Source: Candidatus Nyctobacter psychrophilus
GTDB taxonomy: Bacteria; Vulcanimicrobiota; Vulcanimicrobiia; Vulcanimicrobiales; Vulcanimicrobiaceae
DNA length: 64,000 bases
Assembly (NCBI GenBank): GCA_014305025.1
Contig: JACRTY010000021.1
Span: 186,001 to 250,000 of the forward strand
Direction: 5' to 3'
In this document: piece after piece, positions 1-9,107 of the stretch
How positions within the stretch are numbered: the first letter of the stretch is position 1
Layout: every line of letters starts with the position of its first letter
Notes under the pieces: model-generated
What the model was told of the DNA's origin: nothing
The model's database searches: none
Seen by the model: only the letters and a program-made list of their open reading frames with translations
Position numbers and translations under genes: made by a program

Positions 1-303
1 AGCGGAAAAAGCACGTACGAAGAGAGAATCTTGAGCGCACGGCGGTACGCAAACTCACCAGTAGTCGGTGCCGTCCGCCCGCCAAACCTAGCGCGCGCAT
101 ACGGGTAGTACAAACAGAAACCACTGATGAATAAGAAGAGATCGACCCAGAGAAAACCGGCCTCCGGAATGGCCCCAAGTCGAGCGCGTGGCCAAAGGGT
201 GCCACGGTCGCGGGCAGCCACGTGACCTGCCACAGGCAAACCACACGACCAGCGCCATCGCGATGGCGCGCAAACCGTCCAGCGGTTCCAGCCGTGCCTT
301 CAT
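1..303 (-). pseudogene. Acyltransferase 3 family protein, frameshifted 5' part
   Basis: The reverse strand begins with a typical acyltransferase 3 (OafA/YrhL) N-terminus, MKARLEPLDGLRAIAMALVV, starting at 303. The frame then breaks twice. After about position 235 the family-like sequence WQVTWLPATVAPFGHALDL continues in a second frame. After about position 175 GFLWVDLFLFISGFCLYYPY and the RRALKI stretch continue in a third frame, which runs off the window edge. Intact members are integral membrane O-acyltransferases with about ten helices that modify cell-surface glycans. The ATG overlaps the stop of the MFS gene (ATGA), so it was the third gene of that operon. The calls rest on reading all frames by eye. 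A sequencing error could explain one shift, but two within 100 bases favour a pseudogene. Confidence 0.75.
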
Positions 304-1562
304 ACGGTCCGCAACTGCGGATTGCCCATCCACACGACGGCGGAGATGATGAGGGCGAGTACGCCGCCCGCGATCAAACTCGCCGGCAAACCGACGAACG
401 ATGCGACGGTGCCGAGCAAGAGTGAACCCGCCGGAACCAAGCCGAGGATGATCATCGAAAATACCGAGATCGCGCGCCCGCGCATGTCGTCGGGCGACAG
501 GGTCTGCAACAGGACGTTCGAGTTTCCCGCAAACGACATCACCGCAAAACCGATGAACACGAGGACCACGAACGAGATGGCAAAGACGTGCACGGAGCCG
601 AGCACGATCGTGCCCGTCGCGAGCAACATGGCGCTCGCGAACCAGACGCTACCGCGCCGGTGCGTGCCGAGCACCGCCGTCGCGATGGAACCGATGATCG
701 CGCCGCTGCCGCTCGCTGCCAGCAGCAAGCCCAAGCCCCGCGCGTCGACGTGGACGACGTGGGCAGCGTACGCCGGCATCAGCTGCGAATACGGCCTCAC
801 GAGCAGTGCCGTGACGACGAGCAGCAACAGCACCGAGCGCAGAACGCGATCGTTCCAGAGAAACCGAACGCCCGCCAAGATCGACGCCAGCACGTTCTCG
901 CGCACGCTGGAACTGGGCGCGACGGGACGCATGAAGACCAGCGCCACGACGACCGCGAGCGTCGCCACCGCGTTGACGTAAAACGACGTCGCGATCCCGA
1001 CGCTTAGAATGAGAACGCCCGCAACAGGCGGCCCGACGATGCTCGGTGCGTTGAACGCGACGGAGTTCAGACCGATTGCATTGCCCAGGTTTTCACGCGG
1101 CACGAGCAGCGGCACCCAACTCTGCCGGGCCGGCGCGTCGAACGACTGCCCCGTCGAGCGAAGCCCGGCGATCATGAAAATTTCCCACAGGGCGATGCGA
1201 TGCGTGCTCGTGAGGATCGCAAGCGCCAACGCGAAGCACACTTCCAGGCCGTTGGTGACGAACAATACCTGGCGGCGCGGGTACCGGTCGGCAATGACGC
1301 CCGCCAGCGGTGAGAACAGCATCACGGGAACCGCCGAGGATGCCCCCAGGATGCCGACGTCGAGCGACGCGAGTTTCGCCGAGCCGGCGAGTTTGACGAC
1401 GAGGTATCCGAGCGTCGTCAACTGCATCCACGTGCCGAGGTTGGAGATGATGAGCCCACTCCACAACAATCGGTAATCGCGCGACCGAAACGGAGCCAAA
1501 ACCGACGTACGCGGCTTAGGAGCCGACGACTCCAGCGGCGTTTGCGGGCGAACGGCGCTCAC
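300..1562 (-). CDS. MFS transporter, DHA3/EntS-like (MFS_3)
   Basis: A 420-residue inner-membrane major facilitator with about 12 hydrophobic segments. The N-terminal FRSRDYRLLWSGLIISNLG, the loop GVIADRYPRRQVLF between helices 2 and 3, and SFDAPARQSWVPLLVP are typical of the EntS/MFS_3 group of proton-driven exporters (siderophores, macrolides and similar compounds). The open frame extends to 1859, but the extra residues are basic and overlap the upstream kinase gene. I therefore chose the GTG at 1562, four bases after the kinase stop. It is the middle gene of a minus-strand operon: kinase, this exporter, broken acyltransferase. The substrate cannot be told from the sequence. Confidence 0.85.
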   Translation of the reverse strand: MSAVRPQTPLESSAPKPRTSVLAPFRSRDYRLLWSGLIISNLGTWMQLTTLGYLVVKLAGSAKLASLDVGILGASSAVPVMLFSPLAGVIADRYPRRQVLFVTNGLEVCFALALAILTSTHRIALWEIFMIAGLRSTGQSFDAPARQSWVPLLVPRENLGNAIGLNSVAFNAPSIVGPPVAGVLILSVGIATSFYVNAVATLAVVVALVFMRPVAPSSSVRENVLASILAGVRFLWNDRVLRSVLLLLVVTALLVRPYSQLMPAYAAHVVHVDARGLGLLLAASGSGAIIGSIATAVLGTHRRGSVWFASAMLLATGTIVLGSVHVFAISFVVLVFIGFAVMSFAGNSNVLLQTLSPDDMRGRAISVFSMIILGLVPAGSLLLGTVASFVGLPASLIAGGVLALIISAVVWMGNPQLRTV

Positions 1563-1566
1563 GCTG

Positions 1567-2193
1567 CTAGCGGCCGGCCTCGAGCGTGCGGACTGCCGTT
1601 GCCACGAGCGCGACGGCGCCGTCGACCGTAAGGCGCGACACGTCGGCGACCAGATCGTAAGCGTGCGGATCGCCCCACCGTAAATCGTAGCGGTCTTTCG
1701 CGAGTCGCTTACGGGCCGCGTCGATCCGGTCGACCGCCGCGAGCGCCGTCTGGGCGCTCCACGCGAAAGTTTCGACCAGGCGCGCGCAGCGCCACTGCCG
1801 TGTCGCGACGAGAAAGACGCGCAATACGTCGCCGCGCGCTCCGAGGACGGCGTTCGCATAACGGCCGAGGATGACGACGTCGCCGATCGCGGCGCGCTCG
1901 CGGATGGTGCGTTCGATCTCGCGCCGCACCGATTCGTCGAAGTCGCCGTCCGGTGAGGAAAACCCGGCTGCCACGGCTTCGGGCGTCCCAGCGTCGAGCG
2001 AGGCTAAGATTCGTTCGCCGAGGGAGGCCTCGGCATTCGCGCGCGATGCGACTTCCTCGGGCGATGTCCCCAACCGCGCGGCGACGGTCTTGGGCAGATC
2101 ATCGGTCAGCAACTCATAGCCGAGCGCGCGAGCGCTGCCGTCGGCGACCGCCAGTCCCGCAGCGCCGTATTCGCGTGAAATCGTCACGATCAC
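1567..2193 (-). CDS. Cytidylate kinase-like family protein
   Basis: A 208-residue cytosolic protein. It begins MIVTISREYGAAGLAVADG, a P-loop-like start typical of the cytidylate kinase-like family (PF13189), followed by the family-like LGYELLTDDLP. Around residues 110-120 is the conserved GDVVILGRYANAVL, and the C-terminus has the Arg-rich AARKRLAKDRYDLRWGDPH lid-like segment. Members resemble nucleoside monophosphate kinases, but their substrates are mostly unproven. It is the first gene of the operon with the MFS exporter and is divergent from the S9 peptidase at 2276, leaving about 80 bases for both promoters. Confidence 0.8.
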   Translation of the reverse strand: MIVTISREYGAAGLAVADGSARALGYELLTDDLPKTVAARLGTSPEEVASRANAEASLGERILASLDAGTPEAVAAGFSSPDGDFDESVRREIERTIRERAAIGDVVILGRYANAVLGARGDVLRVFLVATRQWRCARLVETFAWSAQTALAAVDRIDAARKRLAKDRYDLRWGDPHAYDLVADVSRLTVDGAVALVATAVRTLEAGR

Positions 2194-2275
2194 GATCGAC
2201 GGTCATCTTCGTTTTGCGGGCGCGAGCGCCCCGCGACGCGAGGAGTTGCGCTGGGCGCCGAACGAACGGGGAAGC

Positions 2276-4651
2276 ATGAGATACGCACGCGCACTCTTGG
2301 CGACTGCACTTTGCGGCGCAGCCTGTGCTGCTTCGGGCAGCGTAGCCCGCAGCTCCGCCGCCTTACCGGGTTGGCCTACGCCGCCGGCCTTGCCCGCGCC
2401 GCGTCCGGTCACCGACGTCTACGGCAGCACGAGGGTCGTCGATCGGTACCGCTACTTTGAAAATCTGAACGATCCAACCGTGCAGGCCTTCTTTCGGCGG
2501 CAGAACGCCTACGCACGCGCCGTGCTTGCAAAATTGGAGCCGGGCCGCGGAAAAGTGCTGGCGCGAATCGCGGCGCTCGACAATGCCGGGCCAACCGTAA
2601 CGGGCGTGCAGCGTTTCGGCGACCGCTATTTCTATGAAAAACGCCGGCCCCATGAGAACACGCTCAAACTCTACGTCCGCAGCGTCGGTCAGAACGACGA
2701 ACGCGTGCTCGTCGATCCCGATAAGCTGATCACCAAATCGGGCGAGCACTACACGATCGAATACTTCAGCCCGTCGTTTGACGGTGCGTATGTCGGTTAT
2801 GGGGTCAGCGAAGGCGGCTCCGAGAACGCGACCTTGCACGTCGTACAGACGTCCGACGGTACGATATTGCCCGATACGATCGATCGCGCCAAATACGTCG
2901 GAGTCACCGGTTGGCGGCCCGACGGCAAGTCGTTCTATTACATGCGCTTCCCGAAGCTCGGGCCGGGCGAATCGCCGAACGATTCTGAACTTCGGCCGGT
3001 CTCGTACCTCCACACGCTGGGCAATGATCCCGACAAGGACCCGGCCGTTTTCGGCATCGGCGTCGACCCGTCTCTGCCCTTCGTCCCGACGGATTTTCCC
3101 ATCGTCGTCACGACGCCGAACTCGCCCTATGCGCTGGGTGTCATCGGACATGGTGTCCAAAACGAACAAACCGTCTACGCCGCGCCGCTCGACGGCGTGA
3201 CGAGCGCACGCGTCTCCTGGAAAAAAGTCGCCGACGTGGCCGACGACGTGACCGGCGCCGACGTCGAGGGTTCAACTGTTTATCTGCTCACGCACAAAGA
3301 TGCGCCGACCTATAAGATCGTGGCGACGAACCTGGCCGCACCGGACGTTGCGCGAGCCCAGACCGTCGTGCCGGCAAGCGATGCGATCATCGAAGCGCTC
3401 TCCGGGGCCAAGGACGGGCTCTACGTGCGGGCGCGCCTCGGCGGCTTTGGCCAAATACGACGCGTCTCATATGGTCCCGACTTTTCACCCGGTACGCAGA
3501 CGACGACGGTGACGCTGCCCGTGCAGGGGGCCATCGGCACACTCGCAACCGACCCGCGCGTCCCGGGCGCGACGTTCGACCTCGTATCGTGGACGACGCC
3601 GCAACGATATTTCGACGTCGCCGCGAACGGCACGGTCACCGACACGGGACTGCGACCGGCCTCGACGATCGACACGTCGGACTACACGTCGGAAGAAGCG
3701 CTGGCGACGAGCGCCGACGGCACGAAGGTGCCGCTGTCGCTGGTCTACCGCAAGAACCTCGTACGCGACGGCACCCATTCGGCGTACTTGGAAGGCTATG
3801 GCTCGTACGGCATCACGATCGAGCCGTACTTTCTGGGCACGCGCTTCGCGTGGCTCGATCAGGGCGGCGTGTGGGCGGTGTGCCATCCGCGTGGCGGGGG
3901 CTGGTTCGGCGAGGATTGGCATCGCGCGGGAATGATCGCGACCAAGCAGCATACGATCGATGACTTCATCGCATGCGGCCGTTATCTCGTCGCGCAACAA
4001 TACACGTCGCCGCAACACCTCGCGGGCGAAGGCACGAGCGCCGGCGGCATCACGATCGGCCGCTCGATTACTGAAGCCCCGCGCTTGTTCGCAGCCGCAC
4101 TCGACGTGGTCGGCGTCAGCGACGCAGTTCGCTCGGAGTTTTCGCCCAACGGTCCGCCCAACGTTCCGGAGTTCGGCAGCGTCAGGGTCGCCGCCGACGT
4201 TGCGCCGTTGCTCAACATGGATGCGTATCTGCACGTCGTCGACGGCACGCAGTATCCGGCGGTCATGCTGAACACCGGCATCAACGACCCGCGCGTCTCT
4301 CCGTGGGAACTCGCCAAGTTCGCCGCCAGGCTTCAGAGCGCCAGTACCAGTGGGCGGCCGGTGCTGTTGCGCGTCGACTACGATGCCGGCCATGGCTTCC
4401 TCGATACGTCGCGCACGCAAGCCGAAGGCTTACTCGCCGATCAGTTCTCGTTCTTGTTGTGGCAACTCGGCGATCCGCTCTTCGCCTCCATACCGCAACG
4501 CATCGTCGTCCCGAATCGCATCAATCGCCGGGTTACGCGCGCGGCGGCCGCCCCGACACGAGCCGGCGCGATTCGCATTGTGCTTTCTCAGGCACACCAG
4601 ACCCACCTCGCAGCGACGAATCGACGCGAGCGTTATCAACGCCGAGATTAA
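2276..4651 (+). CDS. Secreted prolyl oligopeptidase family (S9A) serine peptidase
   Basis: A 791-residue serine peptidase of the prolyl oligopeptidase family, which cleaves short peptides, typically after proline. It has a signal peptide (MRYARALLATALCGAACAAS), an N-terminal S9 segment (DPTVQAFFRRQNAYARAVL), a beta-propeller middle and an alpha/beta hydrolase domain. The apparent catalytic triad is Ser588 in GEGTSAGG, Asp671 in NTGINDPR and His706 in DAGHGF. The nucleophile elbow GTSAGG differs from the usual GGSNGG. I chose the ATG at 2276, preceded by GGGGAAGC, rather than the TTG at 2246 because the signal peptide starts there. It is one of three S9 peptidases in the window, probably for extracytoplasmic peptide use. 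Confidence 0.88.
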   Translation: MRYARALLATALCGAACAASGSVARSSAALPGWPTPPALPAPRPVTDVYGSTRVVDRYRYFENLNDPTVQAFFRRQNAYARAVLAKLEPGRGKVLARIAALDNAGPTVTGVQRFGDRYFYEKRRPHENTLKLYVRSVGQNDERVLVDPDKLITKSGEHYTIEYFSPSFDGAYVGYGVSEGGSENATLHVVQTSDGTILPDTIDRAKYVGVTGWRPDGKSFYYMRFPKLGPGESPNDSELRPVSYLHTLGNDPDKDPAVFGIGVDPSLPFVPTDFPIVVTTPNSPYALGVIGHGVQNEQTVYAAPLDGVTSARVSWKKVADVADDVTGADVEGSTVYLLTHKDAPTYKIVATNLAAPDVARAQTVVPASDAIIEALSGAKDGLYVRARLGGFGQIRRVSYGPDFSPGTQTTTVTLPVQGAIGTLATDPRVPGATFDLVSWTTPQRYFDVAANGTVTDTGLRPASTIDTSDYTSEEALATSADGTKVPLSLVYRKNLVRDGTHSAYLEGYGSYGITIEPYFLGTRFAWLDQGGVWAVCHPRGGGWFGEDWHRAGMIATKQHTIDDFIACGRYLVAQQYTSPQHLAGEGTSAGGITIGRSITEAPRLFAAALDVVGVSDAVRSEFSPNGPPNVPEFGSVRVAADVAPLLNMDAYLHVVDGTQYPAVMLNTGINDPRVSPWELAKFAARLQSASTSGRPVLLRVDYDAGHGFLDTSRTQAEGLLADQFSFLLWQLGDPLFASIPQRIVVPNRINRRVTRAAAAPTRAGAIRIVLSQAHQTHLAATNRRERYQRRD

Positions 4652-5168
4652 CCGCCGAACTGACGCGGTAGGTATCCGAGGCTCGCGCCGCAGCCAGCGA
4701 AGTTCTTCGCCACCCCGAGACCGTAGTTGAACGCGCTGGTGTTTTTGTGGCACACCGGGCAGTTGGGATCCTCGCTACCGAAACCGACGAGGTTCGGGCC
4801 GACCTGCGCTTCGTACGATCGCTTGGAGAGCAGTTTACCGGTGCCGACTGCCTCCATCGACGCGCTCATGTCGGCGATGTCGGTGATTTCCACCGCTCCT
4901 TTACCGGTGGTCCACGACGGTTCCAAAAGGTCGACTCTTCGTAGAACCGCTTCGCAGGCGCAGGAAACCATTTTGAGACTTTGTCGTCGAGCGTCACCTT
5001 CTTGCGATCCACCAACTCCATGAGCATGGTCGACATATAGGTGAAGGCCATCGCCCCGTTGCGGAAATGCATCGCGGGAGTCGCCGGGACGCCGGTCATC
5101 GAATAACCGAGCGCACCGGTGTAGACATCCTTGCCGCCGGAGGTCACTCGAACGATGATCGCCTTCAA
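4648..5168 (-). pseudogene. Beta-lactamase family serine hydrolase, decayed remnant
   Basis: One reverse frame (5168 to about 4900) reads SGGKDVYTGALGY, then STMLMELVDRKKVTLDDKV and SKWFPAP. These match the segment after the active-site helix of class C-type beta-lactamase/penicillin-binding serine hydrolases. The frame then breaks, and a second frame down to the stop at 4648 carries EITDIADMSASMEAVGTGKL and FNYGLGVAKN, typical of the later part of the same fold. The N-terminal S-x-x-K region and most of the C-terminal third are missing. The gene is convergent with the S9A peptidase, overlapping its last four bases. Its intact paralogue lies just upstream at 5390-6715. Confidence 0.65.
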
Positions 5169-5389
5169 GTGCTACCGCTTCATCGGTTGCGCCGTCGCGG
5201 CGAGCCACCGTAGAGTTCGCGAGAGTCGCAATCATGAAGTCCTTTCCATTACTCGTTGCCGTAATAGCACAAAAACGAGCGTAGCCAAGGCCCTCGAGGT
5301 GGCTAGGGCTTCAGATGCCGCATTCGATTTTTGTGCACGGGACGGTACCACAACGCAAGTCCTACCGCTCCCGATCAGGGCCGCGGCGG

Positions 5390-6715
5390 CTACGGCAAGC
5401 TAATTTTCAGGCGAGGCCGTGGATTATTGTGGTAGTGGTTGATGGTCGCATATACCGTTGAAAAGAGTTCCTGCAGCTTGCTGTTCGATTCCATTGGTCG
5501 ACTGTTGGCGAAGATCGATACGACGAGATCCGAGTCCGGAAAGTACAGGTGCGCCGCGCGGAAACCCAGCGTTTCGCCTTGATAGAACCAAAACGAGCCA
5601 AGCTTCGGTGTGATACGCTTGGCGACGCCCAGTCCAAAAGCCGCCGGATCTTCTGCAGTCGGAGCGGCCAACGGCTTGGCCGTTTTCGTTGAGATTAAGC
5701 GCAACAATTCCTCCTGCTGCCTTCGCGGCAAGAGTTTCGTCCCTTGATAGAGCGCGCGCGCCCACACCGACAGATCCGCCGGCGTCGAGACGATGGCGCC
5801 TGCAGCTTGCGCCCACGACAAGCTGTAGCCGCTCACGTCTTTGCCCAGGAACAGCTTGAAGCCGGGATCATCGTTTTCGTAGTATCCTGCGACGACTCGT
5901 CGAGCGATTGCCGCTGGATACAGATGCGATGTATAGAAGGTATTCTTCAGACCAACGCTCTTGACGATGCGCGCGATTTCTACGCCATAGCTCTTGCTCT
6001 CACTCCGGGCCGCGATGATTTTTTCCGCCAACAGGTAGCCCGTGTTCGAGTACGAGTATTTCGAGCCCGGCGTATATTTTATCGCAGGGTATACGAGCCG
6101 GATCAGCCGATCTGCCGAAACGTCTGCCATCGGACGCTTTGAATACTGCGCGTACCATGCGGGTATATTATCGTACGAGTCGATACCACTGGTCATGTTG
6201 AGGAGTCGCCGCAGCGTCAGCTTGCCGTAAGCGGGATATTGCGGAAGGTACTTGGCGATCGGGGTATCGATCGATAAACGTCCCTGCGCCTCGAGCTGTA
6301 GGATCGCAACGGCTGTAAATGCCTTGGTATTGCTCCCCACCTGAAACAGGCTCGCGGGAGTCACGGGTGAGCCGCCTTGGAATTTGGTCGTCCCCGCGGT
6401 GACGTTGATGGGCGGTTGACCCCGGCGTGAACTCACCGTCAGTGAAAGCGAGGACAGGTGCTCCTTCGCTGAGCGGTTCTTCAGATAGGCGTCAAGGTCG
6501 CGCTGAAGGGAAGCCCTGAGCGCTGCGCTAGTCGTCGGCGCAGGCGAACTTTGAGCAACGCCCGATGTGAGGAAGCCGGCGAGAAACGTCGCTACGGCCG
6601 CAGTCCGCGCGATCGACACCAACTGACAAGAAGCGGGTTGCGTAATCATAAACGCGCAGGCAGTCCTATCTCGCGAGATGAACGTTTCCGGTCGGCTATT
6701 CCGAAGTGCAGACAT
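5390..6715 (-). CDS. Secreted beta-lactamase family serine hydrolase
   Basis: A 441-residue exported protein of the class C beta-lactamase / DD-peptidase (PF00144) family, which includes esterases, DD-peptidases and D-amino-acid peptidases. It has the nucleophile motif S-x-x-K in FQVGSNTKAFTA, the Y-x-N motif in YSYSNTGY, and the typical DTPIAKYLPQYPAYGKLTLR and LLNMTSGI stretches. A hydrophobic signal segment (ARTAAVATFLAGFLTSG) ends before AQSSPAP. The ATG at 6715 has a good ribosome site (AGAGGGGAG). A later ATG at 6649 lies closer to the signal core but has no such site. The frame runs open to 6898. The exact substrate is unknown. Confidence 0.85.
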   Translation of the reverse strand: MSALRNSRPETFISRDRTACAFMITQPASCQLVSIARTAAVATFLAGFLTSGVAQSSPAPTTSAALRASLQRDLDAYLKNRSAKEHLSSLSLTVSSRRGQPPINVTAGTTKFQGGSPVTPASLFQVGSNTKAFTAVAILQLEAQGRLSIDTPIAKYLPQYPAYGKLTLRRLLNMTSGIDSYDNIPAWYAQYSKRPMADVSADRLIRLVYPAIKYTPGSKYSYSNTGYLLAEKIIAARSESKSYGVEIARIVKSVGLKNTFYTSHLYPAAIARRVVAGYYENDDPGFKLFLGKDVSGYSLSWAQAAGAIVSTPADLSVWARALYQGTKLLPRRQQEELLRLISTKTAKPLAAPTAEDPAAFGLGVAKRITPKLGSFWFYQGETLGFRAAHLYFPDSDLVVSIFANSRPMESNSKLQELFSTVYATINHYHNNPRPRLKISLP

Positions 6716-6934
6716 GGTCTCCCCTCTGTCCCGATTGCCGACAAATCGATGACCGTGCCGACCGTACGCGCGAACCTGTGATGCCCGGCATGTGTCGTTT
6801 ATCGCCGCCGGTAGTCGGGGACAACCACGGCCAAGGTGACATCGCCCTGATATCGCACCCACGACGCTGCGACACCGAAGCGGGAAGGACCACGGCAAGA
6901 TTATCTTGCTTCCAGCGGAAGTCGACGGGCGACT

Positions 6935-7318
6935 ATGACGAAAAAGCCCGTGCTCCTCATTGGTTTGCAGCCGACTCTCCTCGACTTTTCCGATCCCGCT
7001 TATGCCGCGTTTCCGGGGCTCAATGCTGAGACGGTTTTGGCCTAGCTCAAAGACAGCGGCGATCGTCTAAATCAACTTGGCTATGACGCGGAGCTTTGTC
7101 TTACCGATCTAGGAGAAACTGCGGAGGCAGTCGTTCGAGACCGATTGCAACCGAAGCACTTCGACTGCGTTCTCATTGGAGCGGGCGTACGATCTATCCC
7201 CAAGCACTTCATTCTTTTTGAGAAGCTGATCAATGTCGTGCACGAACACGCGCCCCGCGTGAAGCTTTGCAGTACAAAGTCAAGCTACACTGCGGAGGCA
7301 GTACAGCGTTGGGCTTGA
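6935..7318 (+). pseudogene. Small conserved-looking protein interrupted by one TAG
   Basis: From ATG 6935 the frame reads MTKKPVLLIGLQPTLLDFSD, then a TAG at 7043-7045, and then stays open for 90 further codons to TGA at 7316. The part after the stop (LNQLGYDAELCLTDLGETAE, FDCVLIGAGVR, HFILFEKLINVVHEHAP) looks like real protein, with alternating beta strands and helices reminiscent of a receiver-like or Rossmann-like fold. Apart from the one TAG the frame has no indels over 127 codons, so this is a recent nonsense mutation, a base-calling error or, less likely, readthrough. The family is unknown to me; I recall similar short hypothetical proteins in Proteobacteria. It stands alone between two minus-strand genes. 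Confidence 0.6.
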
Positions 7319-7429
7319 AAAACGCCTATGGAAAGACCGCCACCACAACCTCGTAGGGGTGGATGGCGTAACATCGTTGGCAAACTGATGGGCTTCGGCA
7401 CGCAGAACCGCGATATGATAAGGATGTAT

Positions 7430-7446
7430 CACACCGGTGAGGTGTG
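7430..7446. terminator. Small hairpin downstream of the aspartyl protease
   Basis: CACACC at 7430-7435 pairs with GGTGTG at 7441-7446 around a five-base loop. It sits ten bases past the stop of the minus-strand protease, so it could act as a terminator, but there is no T-tract. Confidence 0.25.
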
Positions 7447-7455
7447 GTTGCTCGG

Positions 7456-9000
7456 TTACGAGCGAGCGGCGCGTCCGGCGGCGTTGGGGATGAGGTAGAG
7501 CATCGAGTTGCCGTAGTCGGTATACACCGTGAACAGCTGCAGCAGATCGGTGCCGATGAGGCCGTCCTGGTTACCACTGTACGACTGCGCCGACGTCACA
7601 CGATAGACCGTGAAGTTCTTGAAGTCGATCTTGCCAAGGCGCACGTCGCCGACCCGATATGGCTTTGCGTCGAACCCTCCCCCGACGCCGCCAAAGCGCA
7701 ATGTGCTTCCCAAGAACGATGCTGTCTGGAGCGCTTCGGGATGCCGACGCGCGAAGTAGTCGAAGATCAGCATCGTTCCCGCACCGCCGGTGTCGATCAG
7801 AAAGCGCTCGCCGAGCGCGCCGTCGAGCGTGACGTCGGCAAGGGGCTGCTGTGAACCCAACCGAACCGGGATGGCGAAGACCGGCGACCCGGTAGGTGCC
7901 GTGAATGCATCCGGCCTGGTCGCCGTGACGCGTCCGTGTTCGTAATCGAACGTAAGCACCAGCGCGCCGATGAAATCGAAGCCCAGCAGCCCGACGGATT
8001 TATATGCACCGTTTCCGATGTCGAGATGCGGAATCGTCCGAACGACGACGTCGTGCAGCTGTAAGTCGCCCACCGACAGGTGCGGCACGATGGCTTGGGT
8101 CGTGACGTAACGGCCGGCGTTGGCGGGATTGGAGATCGAGCCATAATGAGCCAGGCCGAGGCTGCGGACGACATCGTCGTCGAGTACGATGCCCGTTGCG
8201 CCGGTGTCGAGGACCAAGTCGAGTCCGCGCGCTCCGACCTCGACGCGGACGATGAACTTACCGCGGTCTTCGCGCACCGGTAAATCCACGCTCGTCTTAC
8301 CGGCCGGAAACTCGACGAACTCGCGGCGCGAGTCCGGAATCGTGAGGTTCGGCGCGGCAATCGAGGGATCGTCTTGCGTAACGCGATAGTCGGCATCGTT
8401 CTCGCTGTGCCCGTCGCGCTGCGTCCAATGCCACGAGCGCGTATAGCCGTCCACCGTTCGGAAGTCGTCGTATGCGGTGACCGAGGTGCCGGTCGGTCGA
8501 ATTCGTTCGTAGCGAACGATGTGGTAGGAGCGCGGATCGATGTACTCTTTGAACCCGTCGCCCACCGCGTTAAGCGTTGCTATGACGTACGCATCGAACG
8601 GCACGCTGACGTGGGTGACGGTCGTCGTCGTCGTTTCACGCGTAGCATTGCCCGGTTCGGGCTGCTCGAGAACCGTTTCGCCGTTTTCATTTTGATGCCA
8701 CGCTTGCTTATGATACACACCGCTCGCCGCCATGAGCGGACCGTAGGTGACGTCGGTGCGCTCATCGCTGCCGTCGCGTACGATGACGCGTTTGCCGGCG
8801 ACACCCCCGAAGATATAGGCGACCGTCACTCGCTCTCGTGGCGGCAGAGTCCCGCGAGCGCTTGAAATACGCTGACGCAACGCGTCCAGGCTCAGGCCGC
8901 CGGCGCCGTCGGTCGTCGCTGCGCCGGCAAGCTTCGCGCCTCGCGCGGACGGTGACGCGAGCAACACTGCGAACAGCAACGCCAAAGCACGTGCCGACAT
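7456..9000 (-). CDS. Secreted double aspartyl protease (retropepsin-like)
   Basis: A 514-residue protein with a signal peptide (MSARALALLFAVLLASPSARG). Its C-terminal half contains two retropepsin-type active-site loops in tandem: LVLDTGATGIVL with Asp265, and FLIDTGGAGTML with Asp403. Each is followed by hydrophobic strand-rich sequence (VGLLGFDFIGALVLTFDY and GLIGTDLLQLFTVYTDYG), so one chain probably supplies both aspartates of a pepsin-like active site. The first 240 residues resemble no domain I can name. They are rich in polar beta-type sequence, including a short run of threonines. ATG 9000 starts the signal peptide; the open frame upstream overlaps the divergent ABC gene. Proteolytic function is inferred from the motifs. 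Confidence 0.8.
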   Translation of the reverse strand: MSARALALLFAVLLASPSARGAKLAGAATTDGAGGLSLDALRQRISSARGTLPPRERVTVAYIFGGVAGKRVIVRDGSDERTDVTYGPLMAASGVYHKQAWHQNENGETVLEQPEPGNATRETTTTTVTHVSVPFDAYVIATLNAVGDGFKEYIDPRSYHIVRYERIRPTGTSVTAYDDFRTVDGYTRSWHWTQRDGHSENDADYRVTQDDPSIAAPNLTIPDSRREFVEFPAGKTSVDLPVREDRGKFIVRVEVGARGLDLVLDTGATGIVLDDDVVRSLGLAHYGSISNPANAGRYVTTQAIVPHLSVGDLQLHDVVVRTIPHLDIGNGAYKSVGLLGFDFIGALVLTFDYEHGRVTATRPDAFTAPTGSPVFAIPVRLGSQQPLADVTLDGALGERFLIDTGGAGTMLIFDYFARRHPEALQTASFLGSTLRFGGVGGGFDAKPYRVGDVRLGKIDFKNFTVYRVTSAQSYSGNQDGLIGTDLLQLFTVYTDYGNSMLYLIPNAAGRAARS

Positions 9001-9107
9001 GGCACTGGTTTCTGCACCGAAAAGCGGCTTCCCCGGCTTCACGCTGCGCGGAAAGGGCGGCTGCGACGCCGGAGCAGCCTCGCACACGCGCGAAGGCAGG
9101 GAAACTG

